A stretch of 64,000 nucleotides of DNA, taken from the NCBI GenBank assembly GCA_944474755.1, contig OX104113.1, positions 46,316,980 through 46,380,979 on the forward strand, given 5' to 3'. A program made the translations under genes and the position numbers. Below are positions 1 through 12,839 of this stretch, piece after piece; position 1 is the first letter of the stretch, and every line of letters starts with the position of its first letter. This stretch comes from Limnoperna fortunei. Lineage: Eukaryota > Mollusca > Bivalvia > Mytilida > Modiolidae. Under the pieces are notes generated by a model, which saw nothing but the letters and a program-made list of their open reading frames with translations, was not told where the DNA came from and did not search any database.

Positions 1-2120
1 CTGGTCCTGGATAGGGCTGAAATACTGCTCTCTAGATGTTAATCAGACATACAATCAATCAATCTTCCTTGCTCTTCTCGTTGTTGGAACAGTGCTTACT
101 GGCTGACAAGTGGGTACTCGTGATTCGATTTTGTGTATGTCCTCGTCCTAGTCAATATCATCTGATATTTGGGTAAGGTCATCTTAATCGGAGTTATCGA
201 ATCCTTTGATAAACACAATAAAAAATCATTACACCTCGGGATAACAGCATGTCCTGAAGAATTTCCCTAGTTGGCGGATAGGGGAGACCGGTTCTTTGGA
301 TTGTCGGGATATAATAATACTTGTGAAAATGCCACGCTGCTTGCATTTTTTGTATGTTAACTTGTTCTCCTCCTAAATATAAAGCGGAAATATTGCTCGC
401 TGAATAAATCAATCTTCGTTGCTCTTCTCATTGCTGGAACTGCGTGGATCTGTTGTTAAGCGTCTTTGTTAGTTTGGCGTTTGACATGTGAAACTTATAA
501 GTTTCAAGTCGCAGTAAAAATTGTGAACCCGTTGCCCTATTCCTTTTCTACGTTTATTTTTTTGTATGTTGACTTGTTCTCGGCCTGAAAATAGCTGGAA
601 TATTGTATGCTGCACGTTAAGCAAACATCAATAATACAACTATGTTTACTTACTAAGGTCATTCGTAACATAATGAACTAACAAATTTAAGTTCCCATCA
701 GTATTATAGTGCTAGATAATTCGATCAATTTCGAGGGTTCGATTTAGGGTCGAGGTCAAGTGCAAAATCATTTATGTAACACTGATGGCAGAAAAGAAGT
801 GCTAACCGACTAAAATAACTGTTTAAAGTTAGATAAATAAAGCTGGAATTTCTAAGATTTAAGTTAAAAAATTAACAAATAAATGTGGCCCTAATATTCT
901 TTCGTAGTGTCCTTATTACACGCGTTGTTACTCGAATATTGCAAGTACTACAAAATATCAGTTTTTGTTGTTTTCTTATTTTGCAAAATTGTTAGCTACT
1001 TCATTCTTCATTCCAAAAGTAATACAACTTAGGTTTTTAACAGGACAGGTTGAAGATTTTCTCCGACTTTAATTAACTTGATTGGCTGATTATGTGAAGT
1101 GAGAATTCAACACATTATTTACAAAAAACTTTTAATTCAAATAAACAAATTTTCATATTTTATACTTTATGTCATCAAATTTTATACTGTATGTCATGAG
1201 AGTGCAACAATTTTTTTTAGATGTGTTTGTAATAAAATTTCGCGAATTAACGTCGTTTCCATCGACACTTAGCTGATCATCGGCGCCATATCATGAATAA
1301 CAATGAGTTGATAGGCGGTTACCCTAAAAAATGGAAAAATGGCCTAAACATAAGTTTATTTCGTCCGCTAAAAACTTACAATTTGTAAAACTAAAATTGC
1401 TTTATAATCATACATTTCTCTTATTTTATATTATGCTATACAATTAAAAAAAAACTTTTTTGTTTCAGCGGCTATAATATGTATAAGTTTAAAAAATATA
1501 AGATCCTCGTAAAGTAGTACTGAAATATCGTAAACATGTGCGTACAAATATTTAAAACATTGATAATTACGAATGATCACTATCATAAAACTACATGGAT
1601 AGATTAAATAGAAGTGGATACTCACTATGCCAGAATATATTTATTATAAAATTCGTCGGAATTCTTCATTGCCTTTAACTACTAATTATCAATTAATTTA
1701 AAAGAACCCCTGGTCTACGGCTTACTGTTATTGCACACAAATTCAGATGTGTTCAAAAGTGGGAGATTTTCAAAGTCAGGTTTAACAACGATTGTCTAGA
1801 GCTATGTACAATATTGATTTTCTATCTAAAGAATTGTCTCTTTTTTTTAATATTATTTTTCTTCACTCAGGTTAAAGATCACCTGATGTAGAGTATGATC
1901 ATGTCGTTGGTTAACCTCTCCCCTAAATAACCAGTTTCAGTAACATGTTAAATTTATTAATTGTCAAACCATCGTACGTTCAAGTTGTCTACACTGGCCA
2001 TTAAGGTAAGAAATGGAGGAGTTATTTTTTGTACTATTGTTTCTTGGTCCGTGGCGGATTCGATGGAATACATCATGACTATTTCAGACCAATCGAGTGA
2101 ATTGTAGGGCTTTTATCATT
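1..2120. other. AT-rich noncoding stretch with SINE tails
   Basis: No gene is supported here; short open frames lack codon structure or family resemblance. What can be seen are three partial copies of a SINE-type 3' tail (a 'tagctggaatattg...tgc' block followed by 'gttaagca' and a caatcaatc-like end) at about 1-66, 362-412 and 565-635. The sequence following the first two tails (gctcttctc, gttgttggaac) is itself repeated. Confidence 0.6.
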
Positions 2121-3230
2121 TCTAATTGTCATCAGTCGTGTTTTTATCTCCCTGAGTACTCGATACTCCAATAAAAACTACAAACCAACTAACAGTTACG
2201 AAGTTACGAACTGAAAACGGTCAAGCGGATTATCCCTTTGACAGGAAGATAAAATTCAAGGTTATTATTTATTAATAAATACAAATGAGACAATTACGGA
2301 TTGAAAAAGACTAAGCTACTGGTATTGCAATGATGCAATAAATATTTCAGTTACGTCACATTGATAGATATAAATATCTATTTTTCTAATTTGCCGATAG
2401 AAATATATGGGTTTTTATGCATAGTTTATATATATGCAGAATACTATTGATATGTGTTACTAATAAACCGTTAATTTTATCAACTTCTTCGTCATAGACC
2501 GCCTTAGTAAAGGTTCATAAGCCAATACTTGTGACTGTTGTACAAGGTTTAAATATTAAATATTATTTTCACTTCATTCGTAGCGCCCAGGGTCGCTACA
2601 ATACAATGGTAGATCTTGTGGATACATCTCTGACACTATTCAAATGGATTGCTTTCATATTTATTAGAATAAATGTTTGTGATGTGAAGATGTTCACTAC
2701 CACAATTTTGATTTGTAAAATTTTGTCGGAGTTGTGGGACCATTTTAGCAATATTAAACAGTACTGAAAGGAAATTTGATCAAGCACTCTACTAGAGTTT
2801 CACATTCTGAAGAGGTATTTAATAGTTGCATACTTCTTTCCAAATACCTGTCAAAACAGTTCTAATATTGCATGAACATGCTTATTTTTTTGTCCCAAAA
2901 CTAAGTGTATCACAATTTTTTTTCCATTTACTTTGTCACGCCTCTTAAGCAATTCGATACTGCAGCGGCGGGGGACATTTGGCTACGTGTTGTAACTTGT
3001 CCTTGTTATATTTTAAATATATGCTTATATTATTGTAGGAGATAATTTTGAGTACTGATGACGTGATATTAAATTGTTTTAAATACTATTCCCATTATCC
3101 AATAGTTGTAAATTTCAAGTCCAGAATATAGCTGAAATATTGCTTGCTGCACGTAAAACAACAATCAATCAATTTTGACATAAATATATAGATGGTTAGC
3201 CATGTTGTTTTGTTAAGGCTTGACTAGCAA

Positions 3231-4124
3231 TGGCATAATCTAAAACCTGGCCTGGCCTGGCCTCAAAATTAGCCCGACCTTAAAATAACCTTGTTTTTTG
3301 TTTTTGGCCTGATCTTAAAATTGGCCTGGCCTCAAAATTATTGTATGGCCTGAAATAAGCTTGTATTATTTAACAAATATTACTAGCTAAAATTTGGTAA
3401 CAATTATTTCACTTTCTTCTCACAACTTTCATTCAATAAACTTGAACTAAATCCTGTTTTAAAATTTGCAAAAATAATCCATGGTCATGCCATCAATACA
3501 CATTAGTTATAAACTTCTTATTGTATGCTATATCTCATAATATTATCTCATGTCTTCATCTTTCTGGACAATTTGTAAATATGTAATGACTTCATTGTGT
3601 GTATGGTTCCATTTTTTATTGCCATTAATGTCTCAACGCATTAAATTTTAAGATTTGTTTTGTGTGAAATGTCATATTAGTTACAACCAAACATGTTTTT
3701 ATCAATGTTAGACAATTATAATGTTTAACATTTTAGTAGCTTTATTCCAGCAAAATAAATTGTAGACAAAAATTAATAACCTACTCACACTGTGTTATCT
3801 CCACCACGTTAATTTAGAGAAAACAGAAATCATAAATCATGGAGAGTGACCTTGTGTGAAACGCAATACACTACAAAAGATTAGAAACATACCATTTTAT
3901 AAAAACTACACAACCACTTTAACACATCTAATCAGATAAATAAACTAAATTGACAATCAATACTGATAAAAAGATTTTAATAATGATATTTTACAAATAT
4001 ATTGTAATTTACAGACATATTCAGGCCATACACATAATGAAGCCAATTTTGGGGACCAGGCTAATTTTGAGGCCAAGCCAATTTTAAGGCCAGGCTAATT
4101 TTGAGGTCAGGCTAGTTTTATGCC
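3231..4124. mobile_element. 894-bp inverted-repeat DNA transposon (non-autonomous)
   Basis: The insertion is defined by comparison with the empty site in copy 2 (near 13860). It is flanked by the direct repeat GACTAGCAA (3222-3230 and 4125-4133). The left end starts (t)GGCATAA and the right end is TTATGCC. The subterminal parts on both sides carry inverted series of 'ggcctggcctcaaaatta' / 'taattttgaggccaggc' units. No transposase is encoded. The 9-bp target duplication points to the MULE group; 8 bp (hAT) cannot be excluded because the last base is ambiguous. Confidence 0.8.
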
Positions 4125-4509
4125 GACTAGCAAGTTCCTGGAAACAACTTAATTTAGGTTCTCATTATTTTGATTTCATTAAAGAGTGTCATAGGCAATT
4201 TGTTTTTATTAACCTAAAATTAAGGGCATATTGTGAATTGGATTTTTTTCCTTGGTAATGGCTTAGGCTTGGCAAAAATCATATAGCTGTTACTGGCTCA
4301 GCATCAGTTTTTGATCCTCTTGACATATGACATTGTTGTGGCATGCTTACTGCAAGCCAGTACTGATGATACATCCGCCAGCTTTAGGTTTTTGTAGGTG
4401 GTCAATTGCAATACAACTTCATCTATATGAAGAAATGTTCTAATTATTCTAAGAAATAACAATTAAACTACATCAAAATAGCAGATGTTTATTACTAAAT
4501 AAAATTATA

Positions 4510-5020
4510 TTGATTGATTGATTAATGGTGTTTAACGCCCGAGCAGCAATATTTCAGCTATATTCAGGCGATGAACATGAAATGGATGATAAAATGAACA
4601 TGAAATGATGATGAATGAAAATGGGATGGGACACAAGGAAAAATAGGGGTAACGGATTTTAGATTGCCACTGGCAAATGGGAGGATGGATAGGGTCGGGC
4701 AATTTAGCCTCCTGTAGCGGGATCGAAATCCCTACTCATAACGAATACTACAGCAGCGTTCTTTAACGTGCGAGGAACGTGGCATTTTTCCCAACACGAT
4801 GCACTAATATGGTTTGCGGTCAGGTTTTCCGTATTATGGCCTGACAACCCCAGCTTGCCAGGGGTACCCCATTCAACCACCTGGGGCACACATCCCAGTC
4901 GGTCTTTAGGCAAACCGACCTGACACGCCGGTCAGGGTACTGGGCGCTATTTAGTCGCCTTTTACGACAAGCTAGCGCGACTGCGGTCTATTCTTTTAGC
5001 CACCCGGATCCCGCACGGGG
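4510..5020 (-). mobile_element. SINE-like retroposon, 511 bp, with 15-bp target duplication
   Basis: It is flanked by perfect direct repeats CTAAATAAAATTATA (4495-4509 and 5021-5035), and copy 2 of the duplication has the empty site near 14240. Read on the minus strand it starts with a GC-rich head (cccgtgcggg) and ends in the tail '...cgttaaacaccattaatcaatcaatcaa'. A tRNA-like B-box candidate (ggatttcgatcccgc on the minus strand) is near 4720. The long perfect target duplication and the simple-repeat tail indicate LINE-mediated retroposition. Confidence 0.8.
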
Positions 5021-5151
5021 CTAAATAAAATTATACAATATTGTCACTAACTGTACATCTGATGTAACGGTGATGCATAAATTAATAAATCTTTTGCAAA
5101 TAATATTATTTAATGATTAAATTTTAAGGATCATAAAAGTGTCATTAAAGG

Positions 5152-5497
5152 TAAGAATTTTTACATGTAAACCATAATTTCGCACTTGTCCTAGAAGTAT
5201 CAAAGAAAAATACATTTAAATGCTCCGTGAGAAAAAAACCAACTCGTTTAACCATTTACAAAATACTGAATCTGGAGATTTCTTTTAATCTTTAAAATAC
5301 GTAGTCTTGAATAATGATCATGGCAAGAATTTTTACATGTAAATCATAATTTCACACTTGTCCTAGAAGTATCAAAGAAAAATACATTTAAATGCTCCGT
5401 GAGAAAAGAACAACTCGTTTAACCAATTAGAAAATACAGAATCGCTGGAGATTTCTTTTAATCTTTAAAATACGTAGTCTTGCATAATGATCATGGC
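5152..5497 (+). repeat. Tandem duplication, 2 x about 173 bp
   Basis: Two adjacent, nearly identical units each run from 'aagaatttttacatgtaaa' to 'taatgatcatggca'. Segmental copy 2 has only one, partial, unit (about 14328-14465), so the doubling happened in copy 1 or was lost from copy 2. Confidence 0.8.
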
Positions 5498-8009
5498 ACC
5501 TGGACCACTACAGTTCTTTAATGTTTTAAACTGAAGGCATCACTGTGTGATGGGACCTCCTATTAATGGGATTTGGTAAGTTATCAAAGTATTATTGTTC
5601 ATCTATTTTAATTAAATACGAATTACAAGCAACACAATCGGAAGACGATATAAAATTCATGTTCGACAATATAAAAACATAATTTCCTTTCACTGCACTG
5701 ACACTACACACCTCGAGTATTTACCGGCATTTGGCAAGTCACCTTTAGGGTACAAGAACTAGATGCTACCAGAAGCCTGTATTCGCCCACCTGGAACACA
5801 AATTACTTTAATTAGATATTATTTTTTTAAAGTTTCATTCTAGTTGTTATAGGTTTTAAGTTACTGATCAAAAACTAAACATTTTGATAAAGTACAATAA
5901 CTCCTATAACGTGACATCAGACTATTTTTGAAAATTTCATGATTTGTAGGCCTTGTAATTTAGGTTAATTAAGTTATTTCCAGTCTTACTCTAGGTGTTG
6001 TAGACTAATTTATAACACAAAAACTGATTATTTCGTCCAAAGTCGTCATTAATGGGGAATAACTCCTATAAAGAGTCATCGAATAATTTTAGACTAAGCA
6101 ATGATTTGTAGCCCTTGCTTTGCTGAACATTGGTGCAATTTACAGTTTCAATCTACCTGTTATGGCATTTAAGTCAGAGCATAGACTACAAACTTTTTAC
6201 CATATTTGTATTAAAGTGCAATTACTCCTTTAAGCATATGACAGTTTCAGACCCATGAAGCAAATTGAACTTGTATTGCTGAGCATTCGGCAATTTACAG
6301 TGTCACTATAGCTGTTACAGGTTTTTAAGTTACATAACAAAACCGAAAAATCATCATTAAAGGGCAATAACCTTTTTGAAGACACCTATCAATTTCAGAC
6401 GCAATAAAATTCTTTCAATGATATAATAGTACGTTGTTCTGGAATTTCGTTTTCACCTGGAAAATTTCATATTTATAATTACTCACGACTATTGCCTTAT
6501 AGATAAATTCAAACTCAAAAGGTATATGGTTTCGAGTTGTTTGTTATTCTCTGGTCTGATATTTTCGCTTTGACAGTCTGATGCAATATGCCTTTTTGCC
6601 GCAGCCTCCCGCCTTATATAACCTCTGAGCCCGGTCAGCGAATTCCTACTCGGCCGGCCGCTCAGAACTTTTTGCCATAACTCTAATACAACAATAAGTT
6701 ACCTTGCCGGTCGGACTTTATGATTAATAGATTATGAGATTAAAGCCAAATTGTAATTTGTAAATTTAAAAACTCTTTATACGGAAATGTGACGTACCAA
6801 GCATGACCTCATCACAAGTCACCAAGAGCGGTTTGATGATGATTACGATCGGAAAACATAGTCCCAATGAACTTTTTTTAGATTATTTAAACATACTTAA
6901 CGAAAATATTTACAAAAATAATAAAATTTAAATATTTTGCATAAAAGTAGGATATTTAACTTTGCGATAAACACGAAACTATCATAAAATGCTCGACCAC
7001 GAGAGATAAATAAAACGGCACGCTGCAAAGACGAGTTTTAGAGAATCGCATAAACAATACCGCTCATTTCTAGATCAAAGATGAGAATTCAGTAGCCTGT
7101 TCCCCAAATTAGATAAATTTGCTTGTGATATATCCTAAAATTTCACAAAACTTCTAAAATTCATAAATTGATGATCAGTTTATACAAAATAGCGCTCGTT
7201 ATACAAGCTTAATAACTTTTATATTAAAAAACGGGGGAAATTTGAATGTATATAGATATAGTTTAAAGGAAGGCTACTTTATACTATTACAATACATAGC
7301 TTTGCAATGTATTTGGGAATTTTAACGTTATAATAGTAGTGTGCAAGACTTCCGACTTTCGCATTGAACCAAAGCACTTTGCACCGATGTCAATGCAAGT
7401 AATATAGTTTTAGCCTTTGTACACAGCCGTTTACACACAAAGTTGTAGCCTCGATCTTTCGGTTGTTTGGTAAACTTCAAACCTTTAAAATATGTAACAA
7501 AGAGGTCATTTGGAATGACTAACAAATTCGTATATCACGCCATGTTTACTTTTAAATTTCCGACCAGCCACGTTGTCGAGGACGTAACTACGTGGTGGAG
7601 CTTAGACGATCAAACTGGTTGTATCCTGTGCAGTGCTAAGACATTGTATTAAGTTTTTTGGGGCTAAATGCTAATAGCTACAAGTCGCATTTATTTCGGA
7701 TTGAAGCCGCTACACGAATCTCATGAAATGCATTATTTAAGTAAACTGCGTTTATATTCACATACTTATTTTCTAGATACCTGGATCATCGGCTCAATTA
7801 TTAGATAGGCATACAACATGTATTGGCTTATAAAGATACTTTTTTCAAATCAGAACTTGACACAAAAGCTGCACCTTAAGTTCTTTTGGTTCGAATGATT
7901 TATGCCAAGAAAAGCATCGCATTATAAAAAATCAAAATAATCTAATGCAATTAAATCTTAAATCTCAACAATGTTTCAAGATTATTAAAGGATATTTGAA
8001 TGTATCCAT

Positions 8010-8740
8010 AGTGACCATACCACCATCACCGAGTAAGCCAGTGCCAACAGCTGTACCTAGGGTTCAAACCGTTAGTAAGAATGAAACGCTAGAAAAAAGG
8101 GTTCCAACTCCGGAAATGCCATTGACACCCCTACAGTCACCAGTCAGCATCTTTTTAGGGTATGAGGACCATCCCGTGGAGGTGTCACCGGTTAAGAGGG
8201 TACTATTCCCCTCTCCCAGGAGAACAGTCTCCCCTTTACCTGCTACTCCCAGTCCCAGATAAAATTAAACACTGAATCTGGAAAGGATGTCTCACATGAT
8301 GCACTGGACTTACCACCTATAAAGAAAGACAGTAGCCACTTAAGTCTTCCCCAGGCTATAGACACCAAGAAGGAAAGAAAATGGAAACTTTTTTGGCACC
8401 TCCTAGTGCCTTCAGTACGAGCGAAGGGGTGAAACTAGTGAAAGATATTCACAAGAGGGATCAGGGAGGTCAGGAAGAGCAGTACACAGGCTCTGTATTG
8501 CCATATGGCTATGGAAGTGTAAGAAAAGAGGAAAAAGTGGTGTTTCCTGAACTGTGTACTGTGTACTGCCTATCCGCAACATGGGTTGCTGACCCTAACT
8601 TTCAGCAAAGAATGCCAAGGGGCACTCAAACTGAGAGAAATGTTATGGATTTTGAAATGAATGTGGACATTGGAGAATTATACTTAGCGTGCAGTCGGGA
8701 CGCCACGATTCGATTTGTCCTTTAAAGTGGGCGTTGTCAT
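8010..8740 (+). pseudogene. Decayed coding region of unknown type
   Basis: It is more GC-rich than its surroundings and open in successive frames: about 8010-8262 (proline/serine-rich, with motifs such as VPTPEMPLTPLQSPV and VKRVLFPSPRR), then a second frame at about 8262-8400 (contains LPPIKKDSSHLSLPQA), then 8381-8725 (contains EEQYTGSVLPYGYGS and FEMNVDIGELYLACSRDA). The way one frame picks up where the last stops suggests one former reading frame broken by two small indels. It begins just where the segmental duplication ends and has no counterpart after copy 2. I do not recognise the family; a transposon ORF or a gag-like region is possible. Confidence 0.35.
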
Positions 8741-11700
8741 GACCGTGAAATCAGGGGAAATAACCACAATTTTTATAGGTGTCGCGCTAATCGCATATTT
8801 TCGTCTCGTTGTAAACAAATCGCACTGCTCGATATTTGTATGAAAATCAATAAAGAATCATGTAAATCTATCAAAACGAAATAAACGAGATTAAAGTTAA
8901 ATAATTTTTGGAGGCAACTGACGTAAAAACTATAAGTTTACAGTGATATAAATATAGACTGAATAGTTTAACTGCCACTCGTTCGTCAGCTCATTTTTCA
9001 GAAACGTAATTTGGCGGGGAAAAACCAGGTCTATATTTAACTGTCACAAATGCATCCCCCAGTATCAAATTAGACAAAAATGCTAAAAATAGATAAAATA
9101 AACATAGAGAATCCCTCTATTCGTCCAATCACACATCACTATATCATTTACTTCCAAAAAGAACATTGAAGCGGACGAAGACAAACTGCGCCGTTTTGCA
9201 CAGTTAGGACGTATTAAAGTCATCCGCTGAAGCAAACAAGAACAATGTAAAAAAGTAAGTATAAAAAATATTCTGTTTTTGTATATTGATACATTATATG
9301 AACATTAATTATGTAGTAAATGGCAGAAATACGTTATAATAATTCTTGATTAGCTCTCGGTCCCTCGAGACCAGTCGACTTCGCCGATTTCCATATAGCC
9401 CTGCAGTTTGCTTAATTTATTTAAGAAATTTGTGTTATTAATTCCCTGTTTATTTCCCATGTAACATGTTAAGCACTGCTCGGTCAAAGATAGACTCCAC
9501 ACACGTGGGTGAAAGTTTGACAGGCCGCGTAAGCATAGGCCTATTTATATCATATCAAATTTATTTTACTTTCTCTTTTGCATTGAGGTCCAAGTTTTTA
9601 AATTTGCATATTATGTATATTCAAAGTGTTCCATGCAGTTTCAATATTAAAGGTGTTTTCAACTATTAGTCATTTTGTCATAATCCACATTTGATCTATT
9701 TCAGGAAGTTTGTTTGGTCCAGGGATAATGCCTATCCATTTACCTTTACAAGTTATTGGATGGAGTGAAAATCTGTGGACTTGAAATATTATCATTCTTA
9801 AGAGATTTATTTATTATTGAATAATTATTTCCTTTTTTACTTCTTTACAATTTATTTATTTATTTATTTACTTAAACTACATGCATATGATTTATTTTTG
9901 TTTTAAATTTATTTAAGTTATATTTTATTTATTTATTTGATAATTATTTCCAATATTTACATCTTTACAGTATTTATTTAGATAACTTTCAAGACTTTTT
10001 TTAGTAATTTCTGTTTGAGTATTTTTTTTTAAATTTTACTTGTATAAAAACCAAACAGTCTTAACTGCAAGAATTAAAACCCTACAGTAGACCTGCAGAT
10101 TACCTCTATTAAATTGCCTTTATGTATATAGGTACGAATTGAAATTAACCTGTAAGAGTTATTGCAACCTATGTACCCTTATGTGCGGATGCTGGTCATT
10201 GTTTTATAGCGAGGAAAGAGTTAAGTCACATAAGTACCCTTACATGTGAATGCTGCTCATTCTTTCTTGGGTTTTTTTGTTGGGGGGTGGGTGTGGAAGG
10301 TTATTGCAACCCAAGTACCCCTACATGTGTATGCTGGTCAGAAACACACAATTTTTAATTTAAATTCAGGTTTTTGTTTGTTTATTTATTTTATTGTTTA
10401 TTTTTGTTGTAAGATGTCTTTTTAAATGCTGTACATTGATAAATAATAAAAATGTTTAAGAAAAAATTATATTGCCCATGTTGCCTTCAGTTGTCATTTT
10501 GTTAATTAGTGTGCATTTGCATTATTGATACATGTACATTGAGCTTACCTCTTCACTTTTATTCTGTCATCATTTATTTGTTCTTAAAAAACACGGGACA
10601 AACACTATCTCCATGATGCTTATTAATAGACATACTGTGTCTGACAGTTATGATTATTATTTAATGAAATTTCAAAAAATTGAGGATTCCCATACTATAT
10701 GACAGAATAATTTAATACAGTATACTGTATAAATTTAAAATGAACAAATTGTAAAACCAGGTGTTCTGGAAGTATGATTAGTTTCCATCTTACATGTATT
10801 TATGGTAAAAATAAATCTTTGAAACTACTAACTCAATAAGTACCATGCTTTTGTATCATATGGATGGTCTGCTACATTATGGTATTGTATGACATAAAAA
10901 CATGAAAACCCCATTCAACATTTTTTTAATTCCTGAAATTATTTGTCATTTGGGCCTGAAGCCAGGAATGAAATTACAAATCTATGAATTACAAAAACAA
11001 ACAAAAAGCAAAACACAGAAAAAATCATAATCCCTCTATCAACAGAATGGGGGAATCGCTGGCGTTCTTGAAGGGTTTTACCTCTATTTTAAAACAACAT
11101 AATTATGCAGTGATAAGGATTTGAACTCTAAGAATGTGATATTTTTCAATAAACTCTAGATTTTTAATCATTTTTGTAAAAAAATCTCGTAATGAAACAT
11201 TTCAGTTTCAACGTAAACTCACATCTTCCGTCGGAATAAAGATACTAACGTCATTTTTCTGTACATTTAATGATTAGATGAATGACGTTCCGAATGTCAA
11301 AATCCGAGCGTCGACATTCTTTGGGAAACCCCTATAAAGGAAGAAACATTCAACTGTAACAATTGCATCCCCCAACTGATAAACATAATTTTTTCGTATC
11401 ATTCGATAGCTAATATGAACTTTAAAGCATGTCTTTACTAGCAATGTATCACTATGACGATTAAACTTCCAATTCAAGGAATTCCTAGCGCGGACATTTG
11501 AACAGTCGCCCCATCACCAACTTTAGACATACATTTTATTGTGGTGCAGTGAGTATTTTATCGCATTTTGCATTAAAAAGAGTAAAAAAATTTCTCGTTA
11601 ATTATATCTATGAAAAAATATTTAATGTGTAACAAAGAGTAGCTCAAAATTTTGCATTTTCTACGGCATCGTCTGTTTACCTAATTTTGAATTAAAGTCA
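8741..11700. other. Noncoding AT-rich stretch with local repeats
   Basis: No gene is supported. Long runs of ttta repeats occur at 9840-9990. The blocks at about 9013-9070 and 11320-11380 resemble one another (both contain 'aactgt..caa.tgcatcccccа'-like sequence). The two ends share the short inverted match TGTCATGACC (near 8754 and 11713), which could mark an inserted element splitting the coding relic on either side, but this is weak. Confidence 0.4.
10157..10341 (+). repeat. Three degenerate spaced repeats
   Basis: The block 'gttattgcaacctatgtaccctta..tg...gatgctggtcatt' occurs three times, at about 10157-10201, 10219-10261 and 10299-10341, separated by unrelated spacers of 17-38 bp. Confidence 0.6.
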
Positions 11701-11847
11701 CGTGACCCTGGTCATGACACTGGAACTCTCCTGTGTCGGTGGCATCCCGGCTGGTGGCCGTGTAGCGACAAATTTACTGATACAGGAGATATAAAAGAGG
11801 AATTGTGACACAGAAAAACTCTACAGTAGCTGTCAGCAATAGGACAT

Positions 11848-12175
11848 TTTCATAGAAATCAGTGATGAGGAGGAAAATGTTGATTATATTGACAGTATCG
11901 TGAACACTGGAATTAGTGTTGAAAATATTACTGTAAACACTGGAATTAGTTGTGAAGTGAACAATATTGAAAGTGAAAGAAGTAGTGATAAAAACAATAA
12001 CACTGGAATTAATTTCGTTGAAAACATTGTGAACGCGGAAATAAGTGCTAATGTGGACAATGAAATAAGTTGTTATGAACATATTGATTCTGAAGATGAT
12101 GATGATGATAATGTAACGGAAACAGTATTCGTTGAAGTACAGTTTGATTGGACTGATTGTTCTTATATAAGTTAA
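11848..12175 (+). CDS. Acidic repeat-containing ORF, unknown
   Basis: The open frame runs through 11848-12175; the first methionine usually taken is at 11900. The product is about 90-108 residues, very acidic, and has recurring NTGIS/NTGIN motifs (near 11903, 11936 and 12000) spaced by 11-20 residues, then an EDDDDDNVTE stretch near the end and a tryptophan-containing C terminus. The repeats are visible in the DNA as 'aacactggaatta'. No domain is recognised and no start context or promoter was found. It could be a terminal exon of a lost gene, part of the unknown relic at 8.0-8.7 kb, or chance. Confidence 0.25.
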
Positions 12176-12780
12176 TTTGTATTGCAAAGTTTTTGTTTTT
12201 TATTATTGCCTGTCCGGGACGTCCAGTTTTTTTAAGGTTGGGGCAATGTAGCAATTTTAATATGCCACATTCTCACATTAACTTTTGATTACTGTAGTCC
12301 TTGATTTGTTACATAGTCTGGTCAAGGTTACACTATGGGAATAGGGTTTTAGTGTTCTCTTTTGCATGTGTGTTTTAAGCATAAAGGTTTTCTTGTCATA
12401 ATAATTATATTCAACATAACTATTTCAAATAACTTGTATTGAATAATTGTTCATTAGTATTTCTAATGGTTTGCAACATTTATACTGTTTTTATTATCCA
12501 CAGATATACATAATAATGGAAAAACGTCAAATCTCAAATGAAATTAAAAAGTGTGTCGTAACGTTTCTTACCTTTTAGACATGTTGCAGTTAATTGTTCT
12601 CCTTGAAAATTAATCTGATTATTCATATCAAGTGGAAATTTAACTATTCTAATTTCATAACATTGTGTCATTCCATTCGAATAATGTATTCCTTTTTCCG
12701 TTTAGGCAGAAACACAAATCCACTTGACGTTCATTTTTGTTGCACTACCGTTAATGAGTTTAGATGTCGTTAAATGAGTG
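12176..12780. other. Noncoding, nothing recognised
   Basis: AT-rich sequence without open frames, repeats or structural RNA signals that I can support. Confidence 0.5.
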
Positions 12781-12839
12781 TGACGTCACAATCATGTTCG
12801 GGTAGTATAAATTGAGCTGAATTTCCAATTGTCATCAGT
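12781..12839 (+). promoter_or_regulatory. CRE-TATA-Inr core promoter at left edge of duplication copy 2
   Basis: A perfect palindromic CRE (TGACGTCA, 12781-12788) is followed by a TATA box (TATAAAT, 12806-12812) and an initiator-like TCAGT at 12835-12839. The initiator A is 31 bp from the TATA start, the normal spacing. Homology with duplication copy 1 begins about 15 bp before this initiator, so copy 1 lacks the CRE and TATA. Transcription is inferred only; no long frame follows. Confidence 0.5.

Larger units (their letters stand above)
2121..7997 (+). repeat. Segmental direct duplication, copy 1
   Basis: This stretch is collinear with 12819-17057 in the same orientation, from 'aattgtcatcagtcgtg' at the left to 'caagattattaaag' at the right. 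Most blocks are roughly 90-95% identical by eye. Copy 1 is longer because it contains an 894-bp inverted-repeat element (3231-4124), a 511-bp SINE-like insertion (4510-5020) and a local tandem duplication (5152-5497). No open frame in it looks coding; a 65-codon minus-strand frame survives in both copies but differs at amino-acid-changing sites as often as expected for neutral sequence. Confidence 0.85.

Noticed and set aside
6600..6670. GC-rich 'cttatataacctctgagcccggtc' block as a promoter
   Set aside because: A TATA-like word in both duplication copies, but no gene or initiator follows at proper spacing.
11774..12187. 137-codon minus-strand frame, hydrophobic
   Set aside because: It is antisense to the acidic ORF; the isoleucine/asparagine-rich sequence is what the complement of GAA/GAT/AAT repeats gives.
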